From NCBI GenBank assembly GCA_037957365.1, contig JARHVA010004252.1, positions 952,501 to 1,016,500 of the forward strand: 64,000 nucleotides of DNA, in the 5' to 3' direction. Below the pieces are notes generated by a model that saw nothing but the letters and a program-made list of their open reading frames with translations, searched no databases and was not told the origin of the DNA. Each line of letters begins with the position of its first letter. Position 1 is the first letter of the stretch. Positions 1 to 13,439 of the stretch are shown one piece after another. The translations under genes and the position numbers were made by a program. The stretch is from Torreya grandis. Lineage: Eukaryota > Streptophyta > Pinopsida > Cupressales > Taxaceae.

Positions 1-3000
1 ATAACCCTTGAATTTTTTTCATTTGGATTTTACCTTTTGATTGTTTATCTTGATCTAAACATCCATGACATATATCTTACATCAGCATATAATTAAAAAA
101 AACTTAAATATAATGCACACCATTTAACATCGTAGCACTTAGTCATCCTTATATATTTAATATTTACATGAAATTAATTAATCCTATAAATTACACCTAC
201 TTAGAATAAACTAGGTGTTATTTTTGTAAATACTTTGATTTTCAAAATTTTAGAATTTATGTTGAATGATAGTGTAGATGATAAATTTGTATTTTATATG
301 ATAAAATAGTATTATATTCTTGGACATTATCATGTATGGCTCAACCCTTAATTTTATGACCTCTTTGCATCCAAAATGCTCATGCTCACCATCTCATTAT
401 GCCTAAATGCTTAACTTATAGTCTGAACCTGATATTCTAATTAACAAAATCACTTGTAACCCATAGTATTATTAAAACATGATGTATATCATTCACTTTC
501 AATTAAATATATTTATCATTTTCTTATTATCCTATAAATTACCATCCATACTAAGACATTAGCTTTGTTTCTAGTGTCCTTGTTATAACTCTAGTTTTTG
601 TACCCCAAAAACAATCAAATTTTAAAATATTTTGATATGTATAGGTCAAAATTTTGTATTAATTAACCTTATCATGATATATTTTAAAAAATTATTGTAT
701 AAATACAAAAAAATCCCACTCATTTATACATATACAAACTACCAAGCAAACGCATATTAATCTCACTAAATCATTTTCCCAACTAAGTTTGTTGTCATAT
801 TCTTCCCTATTTCCATATTAGTCATAGGAGAAATATTAATTAAGGTGTGAATCATTAAAATATAAACCCATGAGAATTATTTATCATGTTTAAATCTAGA
901 TCACTACATGTACTCTCATATAACATATTACACCATTAATCCCACATAAGGGGAAGAACTACATCAATCAGAGGCCCTATTCAGATTATATGTATATGTG
1001 CGTAATTTTCATTGACATAAGGGTCTTATAGGTCATATTGACCTCACTTGAGACCACTAGTTCTTATTTTTCAAGGTGGAATGATCTAAGTTGAATACCT
1101 AAGGTTTTGAGCTACATACTAATATCATAAACTTGTGCACATAATTAAAATAGAAAATTTTCAAGGTCATACGGAACCCTAATAGGCACAAGTGGAATTT
1201 ATAGAAAAGGAATTGTACTTCACTATGGACTATAGTGTTATTTTCAAGACATAAGTGTTGATTCTAGTGTCACCATTTTGACAATAGTGTTTTGGCTAAT
1301 AGAGATAATTTATAGAATTTGAAAAATCATAGCTGATCATGATCCTAACTATTCCTATGCCTACACTTCTCAAATATATTTTCACATAATTTAATAAGAT
1401 AAGTATTATTCATTGTTCATGGTTAAGAAATAAAACTATTGTTTGACATTATACTTTATATGTTTAACATATTTGCATAATTCAATAATGTAATTGAATA
1501 TTTTGAATCTAAATTATTTAATTAACTTGTTTATAAAATAGTCTTTTGCTTAATTGATTAGGATATTATATTTACCCATTATTAAAAAAATGGTTAAAAA
1601 TTGGTGAACCAATCCTCTAATTAAAATTCAAACCACAACCCTAGCTTTCCATAGGATTTTAACTTTATAGAATTTTAGATTGTTTAATTTATTTTCCAAA
1701 TTTTATTTTCTATGGGTGTAGCATAGGTGATGTTTGTTCTCATCATTTCCATAGACTTTTTAATTGTATTTTTTATATGTGTTTGGATTTTTAATACTCA
1801 AAATTATCCACCATAGTGAATATAATAAGGTACCTCATCCATTGTATTTCATATTTAATTTTATTTATGATCAATACATTACTTATGAGGATATAATAGC
1901 TAAAAATATGTGTGATAAAAAGTCTTCTTTTGTATCAACCCCTTAAATTTATAATAATGAATGAACCAATAATTAGTTCATGTAAATATTGATGATTACA
2001 TAGAGGCTCATAACACCATTTATGGTTAAGATTATGTTGGTTAGTCTACATATTTATAAAGTGAGTGTGAAGAGCCTAGATCTCTTATTTCTCCCATATT
2101 ATTTAATTTAAAAATCTAACTATGTATTGCTTGATAAAGCACCTAGTTTATATTTACCATTTTCTAGTGTATTACATAATATTCAATATTACAAAATGGA
2201 CGTGCATTAAAAAAATGAATTCATATCCACTTTAATAAATTATGCAAATGTTTAGTGATTCCCTTCTCTACCACATGTTGAAAATGTTGCAAAGATTGAT
2301 TTTTAATTCTTAGAAAATGAAAAAATTTAATATAATTTTCTCTCTATGTATCTAAAAAATACACATGCATGCAATTTTTATCTCCCTCCTTTTATAATGG
2401 AAAAATGAAAATGATATCACTTTCGAAATTAGTATACATTATGCATGTGAAAATGAATCAAATTATTTCAATATTTTTTATTGGAATGATAATTATTACA
2501 ATTTTCATAGTGGTAAAAAGTAATAAATTCATACAATGAATTATCTTTCTAACTCCTTGATGCATAATGAGAAAAAAATGAAATTACATTTATATAATGT
2601 ATTGAATATTCACATCATCAAGCCCTTGGTGAATATAATATGAATTATGTGTCAACTTAACTCATATGTAATGATTTTTTAGATAATAAACATACAAATT
2701 ATAATGTCATTAGTGAATAAAATGTTTCATTTTTTGAGCTCCAATGCAATAATATTGATTTAGAATAAACATTTGAATAATATTTAATGGAAAGTGACAT
2801 AGAAGAGAATATTACCAAACCTCCATGACCTATTAAAAATAGTGTTACAATGGAAACATATAATCATAAGGTTAAAACATTAAATGAATTACTTCAAAAC
2901 AATAATATTACTTCTTAAGAGATCATATCTCTTATGCATGTCATGGGTGATCTTCAAAAAAAATTATAGTTACTTTACCAAACATGTAAATCATTTTAAG

Positions 3001-4476
3001 CTCTTTATTATGAAAAGTTAGATTTAGAAAAAAAATTGGGGCTAACTCAAATACTTATAGAGACATTTGATTGTATTGAGATTGAATCAAAAGTTACAGA
3101 TATAACACATACAACACCTCTTGTAAAAAATAATGAGAGGTTCAAGGTTTTACATAAAGGGAAACCATTATAATTAATAGTACCTTTCAAAATTAGATCA
3201 CATATTTATAATAATAGATAACCACTTTAGTTTGATCTCACTAAATATTGACCACATGAAATAATCATGTATTATTAGATAACAATCTGATTACTCTTCC
3301 TCTAAATTATTATCATCCATGGCATAGATTTGAAAAGACAAAAGGATAACTTGTTTTCAATTATAACTATATTAAAGGGAATAATAATTATAATATTATG
3401 ATTTACAAAAAAATATTTCACATCTTGAAGATAAATGAGTCATTACATTTAATAAAAATACAACAAGGTCTCATCCTCCCACTTGTTCAAGAGGTTAGTC
3501 TAAGATATCTCATGACACTCCTACCAAAGAATTAATGGTCTATCAAAATTTAATAATCAAATAAATTTATTAATTAATTATTATAGTTCACCATCTAAAA
3601 TGAATGATCTCTCCCACATTGATCCTACAAAAGAACCATTGGTTGATTGAGTTATTCATAGATGTGCACATGGGGGAAAAATTCTAAATGTTGTATAATA
3701 TAATAATACATCTATATTAATGTTTTATAGAAATAAATAATGGACATTTAAATTAAATCATAATTATATATTAATTAATGAAATATACTTGATACTTCAA
3801 GGGATTCACAAATAATTATGTCAAAATAAAAAGTCAAATCACTTTAACATTATACTCATTACAATCAAGCATTCTTATTCCCAACATGATTCCATGGTAT
3901 GTTGTAATAATAAAATTAATCTCTTATAACATGGTGACAATAAATAAGTGAACATGATAATAAATATACAAAACACATCAGGTATAATAGAGCAACATGT
4001 GATTATATTATATTGTTAACTACAATTGAATAGATAAATATTGTAGAGGAAGAAAAAGGTCAAAGATATCCAATCCTACATGTGAGATCCTATATTTATT
4101 ATTTGAGTGTCATATTATATCTCTCCTACCCTCCATATATTTTTACGTGAGTCAGCCTCAAATTTTTTATCTTCATATTAATTTCAAGTATCATTAACTC
4201 ATTGGCCATCCACTAAGGAATGTTGAAAATTAAGGCATTTAATATAAGATTTTTTTGATTGACAAATAGTACCATAGCACAATAGATACAAGATTCTTAA
4301 ATAAAAGAATAAAATAAATTTGGATCATAATATTTATACACACTAATATTTTATATTAGGCATATATAGAGTATCATAGATTTTACAACCCTAGAGTTGA
4401 CACATATACATGATCTTTGATAGCATGACTAGTTTGGTGTTCCATGTTCTCAATATAGATCACCCAATGAGCATCT
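1..4476. other. Gene-free AT-rich DNA, probably decayed repeats
   Basis: I see no supportable gene, RNA gene or LTR boundary here. The longest frames (for example 1,764-1,946) are short, hydrophobic and of AT-rich composition, without family motifs. Between about 2,800 and 3,700 the plus strand has short stretches that read like protein (for example around 3,590-3,650) but with stops every few codons. They may be very old gag or pol remains; I cannot assign them. Confidence 0.5.
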
Positions 4477-5609
4477 TGTTGATGCATGAAAATGTATCAT
4501 AAGGTTTACATAGTGTTCAAAAAAACTTATCATTTTTAATTCAAATAATCCATTACATGAGTTTTTGGTTATGACATTCCTTATATCTATGGTGGAGTAG
4601 CAACCAAGCTATATAATTGTTCAAAAAATAAAATGTAAGTGGTTGTTGGTAGAAACTATGGTCTTCAAGCTTGTTTGTGAAACATGAAAGTAATTAAAAC
4701 TAAGTATAGTGAATTATAATGAAAACCTAAAGCCTAAATCCTAATGTAGCATGAATATTTACAATGCAAACTAAACTACAGTGGACTAATCAAAAGAAAG
4801 AACAAATAGTAAGGGTAGGGCATAAAGAAGGTGAATATAACTGATCTTCAGTCCATAAATTATGGAAAAGATTGAATTTCATCAAATACATGAACTCAAA
4901 CCAATATATGACATGAAATATCCAAAAGCACATATCCTATCATATGCCAAGAAAATTTCTAAGTATAGTTGAAAAAATGCAAATAAAAAATTAGATTCAA
5001 TTTAAGGATTTAATTAAACAAGAAAATTGCATAAGCACATCTTCATGAAAAACAAAGAAAATGAAATGAATCTAAAATATTTCAGTAAACCTAGCATAAG
5101 CTCAAATTGACAAATTTGCATTAACATGTGCACATCTAAAATCCATATAAATAATTCAAATCTGAAAATCAAACTAGATATCTAAAGAAGCAGCCATGAT
5201 AACAATCATAAAAATAAATACAAGATAATATTTGTATAATTCCCTTGCTTGCATTAATTGCTCCAAATTTACATAAATTTTATATTGTAAAAACTTCCTC
5301 CTCTTTTTATAAATGACAATAACCCTTCTTATAAAATATCTTGAGGTATTTTAGTTAGTCACTACCAAATGATAATTAGCCAAGAGTCAAGCACAACTAT
5401 CCTTCTATAACATTATAGAATCAGACACTTTACAATTGGACAAACTTATAAGTAATGTGCATTACAAAGCTAAACATGATTTTACAAAATAGAATATTCA
5501 TTTTTCAAATTTTGTACATGTTCTTATAAAAATGAATATTCTAAATTAACATAATTGACATCAAGATGTTGCTTGTTGCTTTTGCTTTAGGATATTCATT
5601 GATTTGACA
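4477..5609 (-). repeat. LTR1 (3' LTR of internal A)
   Basis: This direct repeat of LTR2 starts on the plus strand with TGTTGATGCATGAAA at 4,477, identical to 16,735. Similarity stops immediately to the left of that point in both copies, which fixes this end (the 3' end on the minus strand, ...CAACA). The other end is less certain. I place it at 5,609, where the minus strand reads TGTCAAATC after a purine-rich stretch; 5,560 is an alternative. Length is about 1.13 kb. This copy is uninterrupted and preserves the empty target site of element 2 near 4,895-4,915. Confidence 0.8.
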
Positions 5610-7880
5610 TGCTACTCACCAATTAAGTTGAGGTTGATAATTGGCTCCATGAATAATTCTTCTTCATGTCCTATAAACTATTTGAAGTACTTAACAATGT
5701 TTTCTAAGGCCTCTCTAATATTCTTATCACCATCAATTTTCTCCTCTATAGATAGGATCATGTCCAATATTCTTTTATTATCTACCCCTATAGTGCCTTG
5801 GATTTTATTCTTCACCTCTTGCATGAATTAAGTGTCCTTGTTTTTTAATTCATCATCTATTATCAAATCCATAAGACTAAGGGTAGTTGGGTATTTGATC
5901 AAGCCTCCTAGTATATACACCATTTTACTCTCTAAATTTTTGAAGTCTTTAGCAATATTATCCATGCCCTTGGACCATTTGTTCATATCCTTTATCTTAT
6001 TTAACAAGATAATCATAACCATGTTTAAATGTGCAAAGATGACTATTTTAAACTTAGGAATTTGACCGTCCATCAATAAATTGATCAATTCCTTTACCTT
6101 ATTTCTTAAAGCCTATCATTTATTTATCTATTACATAAAAATGGAATGTTTCTTATTCACCATGTCTTACTTGGACTTTTTAGCTTTCAAAAATGTGAAT
6201 GTATTGAGCATATCCCCTAGAACTGATAGCATTGAATTCTCTTCTAAATTCTTACTTTACTACTTCAATCCATTGATAATAGCTATCAACATATTTGAAT
6301 ATGATTGAGATAATTCATGGACATCCTCTTCAAATATTTGATCCTCACCAGGTCTCTATCTTTTCCCTTGGGTTAAATTAGTCAAGGGATCCACCTTTTG
6401 ATATGTAATCTCTTCACCACCATGCATGAATTTTTTCTCTGTCACTCTTTGAAAACTAGTAGTCTCTAAATAAATCTTGACCCTAACTAAATATTGGGTC
6501 ACATGTGGAACTAGGGCCTCTAATTGTGATTGGATGGTTGACTAATTTGAAATAGATAATATCCTTTCCTCTTCTTCTTAAAAAGAAATAATCTAAGGTT
6601 TCAACTCTCTACAGAGGGATGTTAATAGCTTTCATCATAGCCCATGGATGATGAATAATGGGAAGCTTTTCTAACCTTGGTTCATAAATAAACCACTCAA
6701 GAATAGGTGATGCATATAATATGTTTTCCTCACTAAACAAGTTGAACTCAATTAAAAGAGGAGTGATAGTTACTTTAGGTTTCTTAAATTTTGAGACAAT
6801 AGTAGTCTCATATTTCTTTTGAGGAGTGTCAATAACCATCAAGTCCAATGACTTTCCCTTATCCTACTTGGTTTCCTTTACTTATTTTATATCTGAATCT
6901 ATCTCATAATCCATGGATATCATCTTCAATACATCTTTAATAGACTCATTTGGGTCCAATGCTTTCATATGTACCTCTTATTGGGGTAGATATTACTCTG
7001 ATGCCTAGGGAAATTCAAGAGTAGATGAAATTGAAGCAATTTCGTCTTGTTTTTTCCTTTATAATCTATGCTCTATTTTTACTTATGTTTTGAGAAGCTT
7101 AGAAGAACCAACATTTATCAAAATACACTTCCTTAGTCCTAATTGTAATCTATATTCCATTTTCTATTCCTTATTAGGTGAGATAATCAACATCTCCCTA
7201 TTGCAATCTATCTACCTAAGGAGATGTTGATTATCTCACCTAATGGATGAACCATTACCCTTTGAATGATAAAATACATCATGGGTACCCACATTGGCTC
7301 TACATATGTTGTAGTTTCACACCCATACAACTTGTTCATAATTGGCATTACCATCATAACTCTAGGTCTAAATTCATTGATTGGGATGTTCTTAGCAAGA
7401 TCCATAATAATCTAGTTACGTAATTCCAACCACATAGTTAGGGTGTCCATCATGTTTTGCTTCTTACTCCATGAATTAGTGGAGGTTAGGTTAATCTAGG
7501 GCTTAGGAAATTTATAGTAAGACTCAAAGATAATTGGGGATATTTAAGAAATTTTCCTCGGATTATGTTCATTAATAAACATACCCTTGTCTATTTTAGA
7601 TTCCCTAAAAATTGGAGTAAGAACATCAATATAATGAATTACCTCTGCTTTAGCCACTACATAGTGTAGAATAGTCATTTGAATGGCCACAATGTCATCA
7701 TAAAGTCTATTTTCTATAAGGATCTTCTCTTCTTCCTTGGTTACAACTGGTTAGTTGTCAATTATCCAAAATATCTTAGAGTAATTATTGTCCCCTATGT
7801 TCAAAGAGGTAACTACAAATTATGTGTCTTTAAACACTCAACCTTAAACATCTAAAGACAAATATAGTTTAACATATGAC
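5610..7880 (-). pseudogene. Additional ORF (aORF) of internal A, downstream of pol
   Basis: Protein-like reading runs on the minus strand between pol and the 3' LTR, in open pieces at 7,405-7,208, 6,848-6,609, 6,088-5,828 and a last piece down to 5,604, with stops between. Internal B has the same pieces in the same order with many neutral differences, which supports real past coding. Recognisable blocks are MNKLYGC followed by TTYVEPMW, then a region with PRLE, and a Lys/Glu/Leu-rich C-terminal part containing ILGGLIK that looks like a coiled coil. I do not recognise a domain of known function. An extra ORF at this position is known in several plant gypsy lineages (the Athila env-like ORF, for example), but no membrane segment is obvious. 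Relative to B about 0.7 kb is missing at 7,200. Confidence 0.6.
7173..7244. repeat. Perfect 25-bp inverted repeat at a deletion junction
   Basis: The left arm is 7,173-7,197 and the right arm 7,220-7,244, exact reverse complements, with a 22-nt loop. In internal B only the right-arm sequence exists (near 37,505-37,530), and about 0.7 kb present in B (roughly 36,790-37,500) is absent here. The left arm is therefore probably an inverted filler copied from the right flank during repair of a break. Confidence 0.85.
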
Positions 7881-10380
7881 TTTGTAACTTGTTTACTTGT
7901 GACCATTTCTATAATCCCAATTGAATTATATTTTTAAAAACAATATTACAACTCTTATTGGGTCAACATAATGAATTTAGAGACAATCAAGGGTTTTCCA
8001 TACACTCTAGGGCTTTTGGAGGTTCACACAGGGATTTAATGGTGGAAAACTAGCTTTAAATGTGAGCTTTAGTGACTTAGATTGCATTTGGATTTCACAT
8101 TTATACCCTCTACATGGTCGGATCCATAAGATCTTTTATATGACATGTTTAGCCTATGTGGCACTACCATGTCACACTATTCATTTATTTAAAATGTGAC
8201 TGTTAATTTTTTTACATGTGTCATCATCTCATACAATTTTGAATCTTAAAAAATTTCACACCATTGATATCTTAATAAGTCTTCTTATCCTTGACTTCAT
8301 CACAGGTTATTGATCTTCCATTTGAGCTCTTGAGATAGGGACATTTGGTAGCTTCATGAGCTCTCTATGTACCTTACAAATGGTATTCATTACTTGAACA
8401 CTCTCATGCCACTTGGTAGCTTCTCATTCAATCTAGACTCTTTTAAATGTTTACTTGCCTTGCACCATTAAATTTTTTGAACACTTGATAAGATTGTGAC
8501 ACTTGTCACTCTCACATTCCTTCTCAGCATCATTGACTTATTGACCTTTGCTCACCATTAGATCTTTGTTTTGTATCTGAGATCATGACACTTGTCATTT
8601 TTGAATTTGATTTTAGAATCCTTTGACACCTTGATTCTATTCTCACCTTTAGATCTCCATTACACTATTAACATGAACCATTGATCTTTGGGTTTCACTT
8701 ATTGACTCTAACTTTGCTTGTAGATCATTGATCTTCGCTTCAAGCTCCCAATATTTTGCCACTAGTGACACTACATTTAATTTATCCCTATAAGTAATTA
8801 AAATAAAAATAATAATGGTTTGAATACATAGAGACTTAAGATAAATTTTAGAATAAGGTTTTATATGTATTAATAAACATGATTAAAACTTTGGATAAAA
8901 TTTAAACTAGATCTAGAATATAATAAAATGACCCTACATAAATATGAATCCATTTCAAAATAAAAACTTAGGTAAGGTTTTTTAAAATTATTTGGCCTCT
9001 AATTAAACTAATTAATTAAATACCATGGGTTAAAAATGGTCAAATTAAGATTAAGTCACAAAAACCTAAACACTTTCTCATTATGAAGAAGATCCATTAA
9101 ACTTGCAACATAAAAGTACATGAAGAAAATCTTAGAAACATTGTATGAAGTCAAACAAGGATTATATGTAAACATGTCAATTAATCTAGATCAATCATGA
9201 TATTCAATAGTGCATTTTGATCAATTTGAACGTTAATTTATAGCACGATTTTTAAAATTAAACAAGGGTCCTATTTTTTTAGAAACGGGGGTATGTTGAC
9301 CTTATCAAATGGAAACTTAGAGGGGAAACATTACAAAATGTTAGGACTCAGATACTCTTGGTTTAAATTAATAATTAGACCAATCATTCCACGTAATCAA
9401 GTACCATCATTAAGATGAATTCATGATTAAAAAAAGTTTTACAAATGTATAATTAGATTCAAACATCAAAACATGATCATGTTGTCTATGTGCTTTGATT
9501 CCTTTATTGATTACCATGAGATTAAGAGAACAACTTCTATCTTGCATGACCTTAATCACTAACTTATAATTATATCATATTTATATATTCATTATGAATC
9601 ATGTTTTTATTAAAAAATAAGGCTTGGGCATTACTTTGCTACCAACCAAGCATCCATAGCCCTGATAGAGATACATTTGGCTCTGATTAAGGCCTTATTC
9701 AACTTCTAACCAGGCATCCATATACCTTATGGAGGTTACTAGAATCACCTTTGATTATAAATATTTTAGATTTTTAATAAGGCTCCTATTTTTTATATTT
9801 TTTAATTATATTTATCTTTCAACAAAGGTTGGGATCTAGAATTAGCTAATGTTTGGTTTTCAAACAATCATCCTCAATCATAGATTACATCCCAAGAAAT
9901 AATATTCTTTAAGTGTTAATATGAATTTTCTCTAATAATTTAAACTTTCCCTCAACATATGCAATCATTATCAAAATCAGACTTAGATCAGAGTAAGGTT
10001 TAAGATTTTAAGGAACAATTGACCTAGATGTCAATCCTCACTAATTTTTCCAAAATCATAACATCAAGTTCAAATCTCTAAAATCCATGATCGATCACTA
10101 TTTAAGAGACATACCTACCTTATTTATTTGAGAAGTTATTTTTTTAGTATTTAGGATATATTAAATCTTGAAAATTATCTTGGAAAATACTTATTGAAAG
10201 CAAAGAACAAAGTAGAGAAAATAAATACACAAGAGGAAAATAGACAAAAAGCAAACAAATATTTACAATTACTATTTACAATGAAAGAACAAGAAAGGAA
10301 ACTAATCTAAGCCTACCTACACTAACTCTAACTAATCTTACAAGTCACTCCATAAATATTTGAGGTGGAATAATAGAGAA
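7881..10380. other. Non-coding spacer between integrase and aORF of internal A
   Basis: There are no open frames longer than noise on either strand. The same spacer occurs in internal B (38,150-40,600), so it belongs to the element and is not a later insertion. It contains several imperfect short repeats built on 'gacacttgtca' and 'cattgatctt' around 8,460-8,760. It may hold the signals for expressing the aORF, but nothing in the sequence proves that. Confidence 0.55.
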
Positions 10381-10384
10381 ATAG

Positions 10385-11475
10385 TGCTTGAGGTACTACC
10401 CATTAGTTTGTAAAGTGAACTTTGTTCCCTACAAGTGTTTGATCTTAAAGGTGTTGTCGCCAAATATCTTAGCAATCTAATAAGGACCAATCCATAAAGG
10501 AGTGAATTTCCCTTGCTTCCTTTTTGGTTTAGATGCTTTGTCCCATAGGATAACTAGGTCTCCTTATCTAAACACCTTAATCTTTGAACACTTATCAAAC
10601 CATATTTTGACTCTGGCCTGATGTCTGCTAAAGTTGGAAAATTCTTTTTCTCTTGCATCCTCCATTTGAATGATTTCAAGTAACCTTTAATTAGCATACT
10701 CTTGATCTTCTTCCATATATTCTTCTATAAAATTGTAGGTTTTCCACTTGAAAGTAATTATAAATATTTGTTCTTGAACATATACCAATAAAAATGGTGA
10801 TGCTTTTAGATCTTGTTTTACTCTAGTTATATCTTCCCAAAGAGAATATTTAAGCAATTTATGACATGTTATTTTCTCCTAAACAACAGACTTCATGATA
10901 TATTTCATCAAATTTTTATTTTTTGATTATGAGACTCCATTACCTTGAGGGTAATGATTTTATGAAAACTTAAGAATTATGTTGTTATCATAAGCCCACT
11001 CAGTCATTTCAATAGATATAAATGTTTTGTCATTCTCACAAACTAACAATATTTGTGTCCTAAATCTAGTACAAATGTTCTCTTCCAAGAATTTGATTAC
11101 ATATTTAGTTATACATTTTTTTTTGGTTAGTTCCTCTCTACACCTTGTATAGTAATCAGTAGAAGTAAGAACATATTTGTGTCCATTTAAATAATTAGGG
11201 TTAATTACCCCAAAAAATTCCAAAACACATTGAGAAAAAGGTTTGTCAACTAAAATATGTCTCAATGGCATAACTACTTTTGGTTCCTTGGTATTGAAGA
11301 TTTGACATTGATGACATTCTATAACATGATTGTGTGCATCCTTAAATATTGTCCGCTGATAATATCCCACCCTCAGGATCCTGTAAGATATTATTTTTCC
11401 AAAAGGATTTATACTCCCAAAATTTTCATGAAAATTACTCAAGATTTCAACTACTTATTCTTTTGAAACACATAT
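10385..11475 (-). pseudogene. Integrase of internal A (broken)
   Basis: The zinc-binding N-terminus is visible in the open piece 11,442-10,960, with NFHENFG and later CHQCQ (HHCC finger). The catalytic core shows TDYYTR with the first Asp. The second Asp motif reads CEND here where copy B has CDND, so a key acidic residue is changed. The C-terminal part continues to about 10,390 outside the open frame, with FKIKHL and YLKHYF, the typical end of plant gypsy integrases of this group. It would have inserted the element's cDNA into the genome. Stops and the changed residue make it inactive. It follows the native RNase H, as in Ty3/gypsy pol. Confidence 0.85.
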
Positions 11476-11699
11476 CAAGTATATACCTTCATAGTTTTTG
11501 CTATAGATTACTCCATTCTTGATGGAAAATTAAGATGCCTTGAGCCTCGAATCTCTTCTTTACTCTTTGATCATACCAGTAAGACAATAACCATTGATTA
11601 GTAAATGAATAATTACAACATACCAATCATTTAGTTGGAATTATTGTTGATCAACATGCATGACATTCACTTTAGGATTAGTATTAGAAATATTTTGAA

Positions 11700-12200
11700 T
11701 CAATCCTTAACACCTTACTAAATTAGAAGTTTTTTTTCAAGATCATACTCTTTGAGTATAGACATCCATTTACCTCTTCTCTCTCCCAATTCACATTGAC
11801 TAAAAATAAGTTAAGTGGTAGGATATGGAGATATTGCATGCACCTTATTCTTAAGAATATAGTGTCAAAAACTTTTCACTACCTTAACTAAAGAAAATGC
11901 TCATATATCAATCAGAGAATAATTTAATTCAACATTTTTAAATTTAGTGATCATAAATGCAATTGGATAATCACATTTATCTATTTTTTGAGTTAGAATA
12001 GATGTTATAGTATGTTCAAAAGTAAAAGAATAAAGATAAAAATATTTTGTAAAATCAGGACTTGTCAACATTGGTGCTTGTCTTAATGATTATTTAATAT
12101 CTTTTAAGTCTTTATTTATCCCCTCATTCCATATGACCTTTGTATCCTTCTTCATCATGTCATTAAGTGGTTTCATAATTTTTGCAAAACTATAAATGGC
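11700..12200 (-). pseudogene. Native RNase H domain of internal A (broken)
   Basis: Minus-strand reading downstream of RT gives SPDFTKYFYLYSF, LTQK, then ELNYSLID, and near 11,760-11,810 ELGERRGKW. This is the order of blocks in the RT-linked RNase H of plant gypsy elements. It is interrupted by stops and at least one frame change and is not present as a single open frame. The domain would degrade the RNA strand during reverse transcription. It lies between RT and integrase, the standard position, and so is distinct from the extra RNase H at 13,440-13,860. Confidence 0.7.
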
Positions 12201-12239
12201 ATTTCTTACAAATTAATTTTCCCAAAGAAAGGATTTAAT

Positions 12240-13085
12240 TCTTTTATACTATTAGGGGGTTATATTTTGGATATAGCATCGAATTTATTAGGATATATAT
12301 AAATCCCATCTTTGGTTATACCGTGCCCTAATAATTTCCCTTTAATTACACAAAAACTATTCTTTTTAGGATTAAGGTAAATTACATACCTTCTACAACA
12401 TTCAAATACTTTTTGTAAATGCATTATATGATCTTCCCTATTTTTAGAAAACATAGTTAGATAATCAATGTATATAAGAATTAATTTACCTATGAGACCT
12501 TTAAAGGCATGGTCCATAGCTCTTTGAAATGTAGATCCTGCATTGATGAGTTTGAAAGGCATCTTCTTATAGGCAAAAGTGCCCCACTTTGTTATAAATT
12601 TAGTCTTCATTCTATCCTCCTTGTTAACAAGTACTTGATTATATCCTGAAAAACCATATAAAAAAGACATAATGGAAGAAACACTAATAATTTGAATAAC
12701 CGGATCAAGAGATGGTAAATAATAATTATCCTTTTTAGAATATCTGTTCAAGTTTATAAAGTCTATGTATAGACTAATTTCTCCATTTTTCTTTCTAACT
12801 GGTACAAAATTAGATACCTAAGTAGAATGTCTAAATAGAAAAGCTATTTTTTTATCTAATAGCTTCTTGACCTCCTTGTAGATCAGTGGTTCTAAAACAT
12901 GATCGATAGGTCTTTGATTTTATCTAAAAGGCTTACAAGCTTCTTTTAATGGAATAGTATGGGTAATGACTCTAGGATAAAATATCTTTAAGTCTTCATA
13001 GGACCATGAAATAACATCTTTGTATCCAATCAATAATTCTCTAACCTTTTTAGACTCTTCATTTTTGCATGTTGTACCAATGTTT
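12240..13085 (-). pseudogene. Reverse transcriptase of internal A (broken)
   Basis: The open piece 12,751-12,260 carries the RT palm. FLYGFSGYNQV contains a Gly-Tyr block (related proteins have DxxSGYxQ), followed by FAYKKMPF, TFQRAMDHAF and the catalytic box, which reads YIDYLTMFSK. The second Asp of YIDD is therefore replaced by Tyr, and the enzyme would be dead. Upstream, out to about 13,080, the fingers region continues in the same strand with LEPLIYKEVKKLL, separated by stops. The fit with plant Ty3/gypsy RT is clear throughout. Internal B has the homologous region at 42,400-43,339 with YMDD intact. Confidence 0.9.
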
Positions 13086-13439
13086 ACTAGTTGAGGTTGA
13101 TCTTGAGTTCCTATGTCAACTACATTTTAATCCTTCCCACTCACTTTGGGAACTTTAACATATTCAACTAACTTGTCTTGAACAAATAATATTTCTAAGG
13201 TGATCATGCCTTTAGGAATTTCTTTTGCATTCAGTTGTATAACCTTATCATCACCGTTGTCTTCATCAAGATAATTCTCATTGACCTCATCAATGATGGG
13301 GGACTCAAATACTACTGAGTTTTTCATGAACTTAATTATTTGTTTATCATCATTAAATAATTACAGGTGGTTAACATTGTTATGAATTGAGGTACATGGG
13401 ACTAATTAAATGCTAGTATTTTCTAATTTGGAACTTTGA
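13086..13439 (-). pseudogene. Linker between extra RNase H and RT of internal A
   Basis: The open piece 13,327-13,127 (66 codons) is acidic and starts in a block that reads FNDDKQIIKFMKN just upstream. It has no catalytic motifs. Gypsy polyproteins of this type commonly have a similar acidic linker between an upstream domain and the RT fingers, so I treat it as part of pol and not as a separate gene. B is cut off within this segment. Confidence 0.6.

Noticed and set aside
5604..6308. Plus-strand open frames 5,604-5,831, 5,832-6,065 and 6,081-6,308
   Set aside because: They are antisense to the aORF of internal A; the minus-strand reading is the one conserved in copy B.
11257..11466. Plus-strand open frame
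   Set aside because: Antisense shadow of the integrase of internal A.
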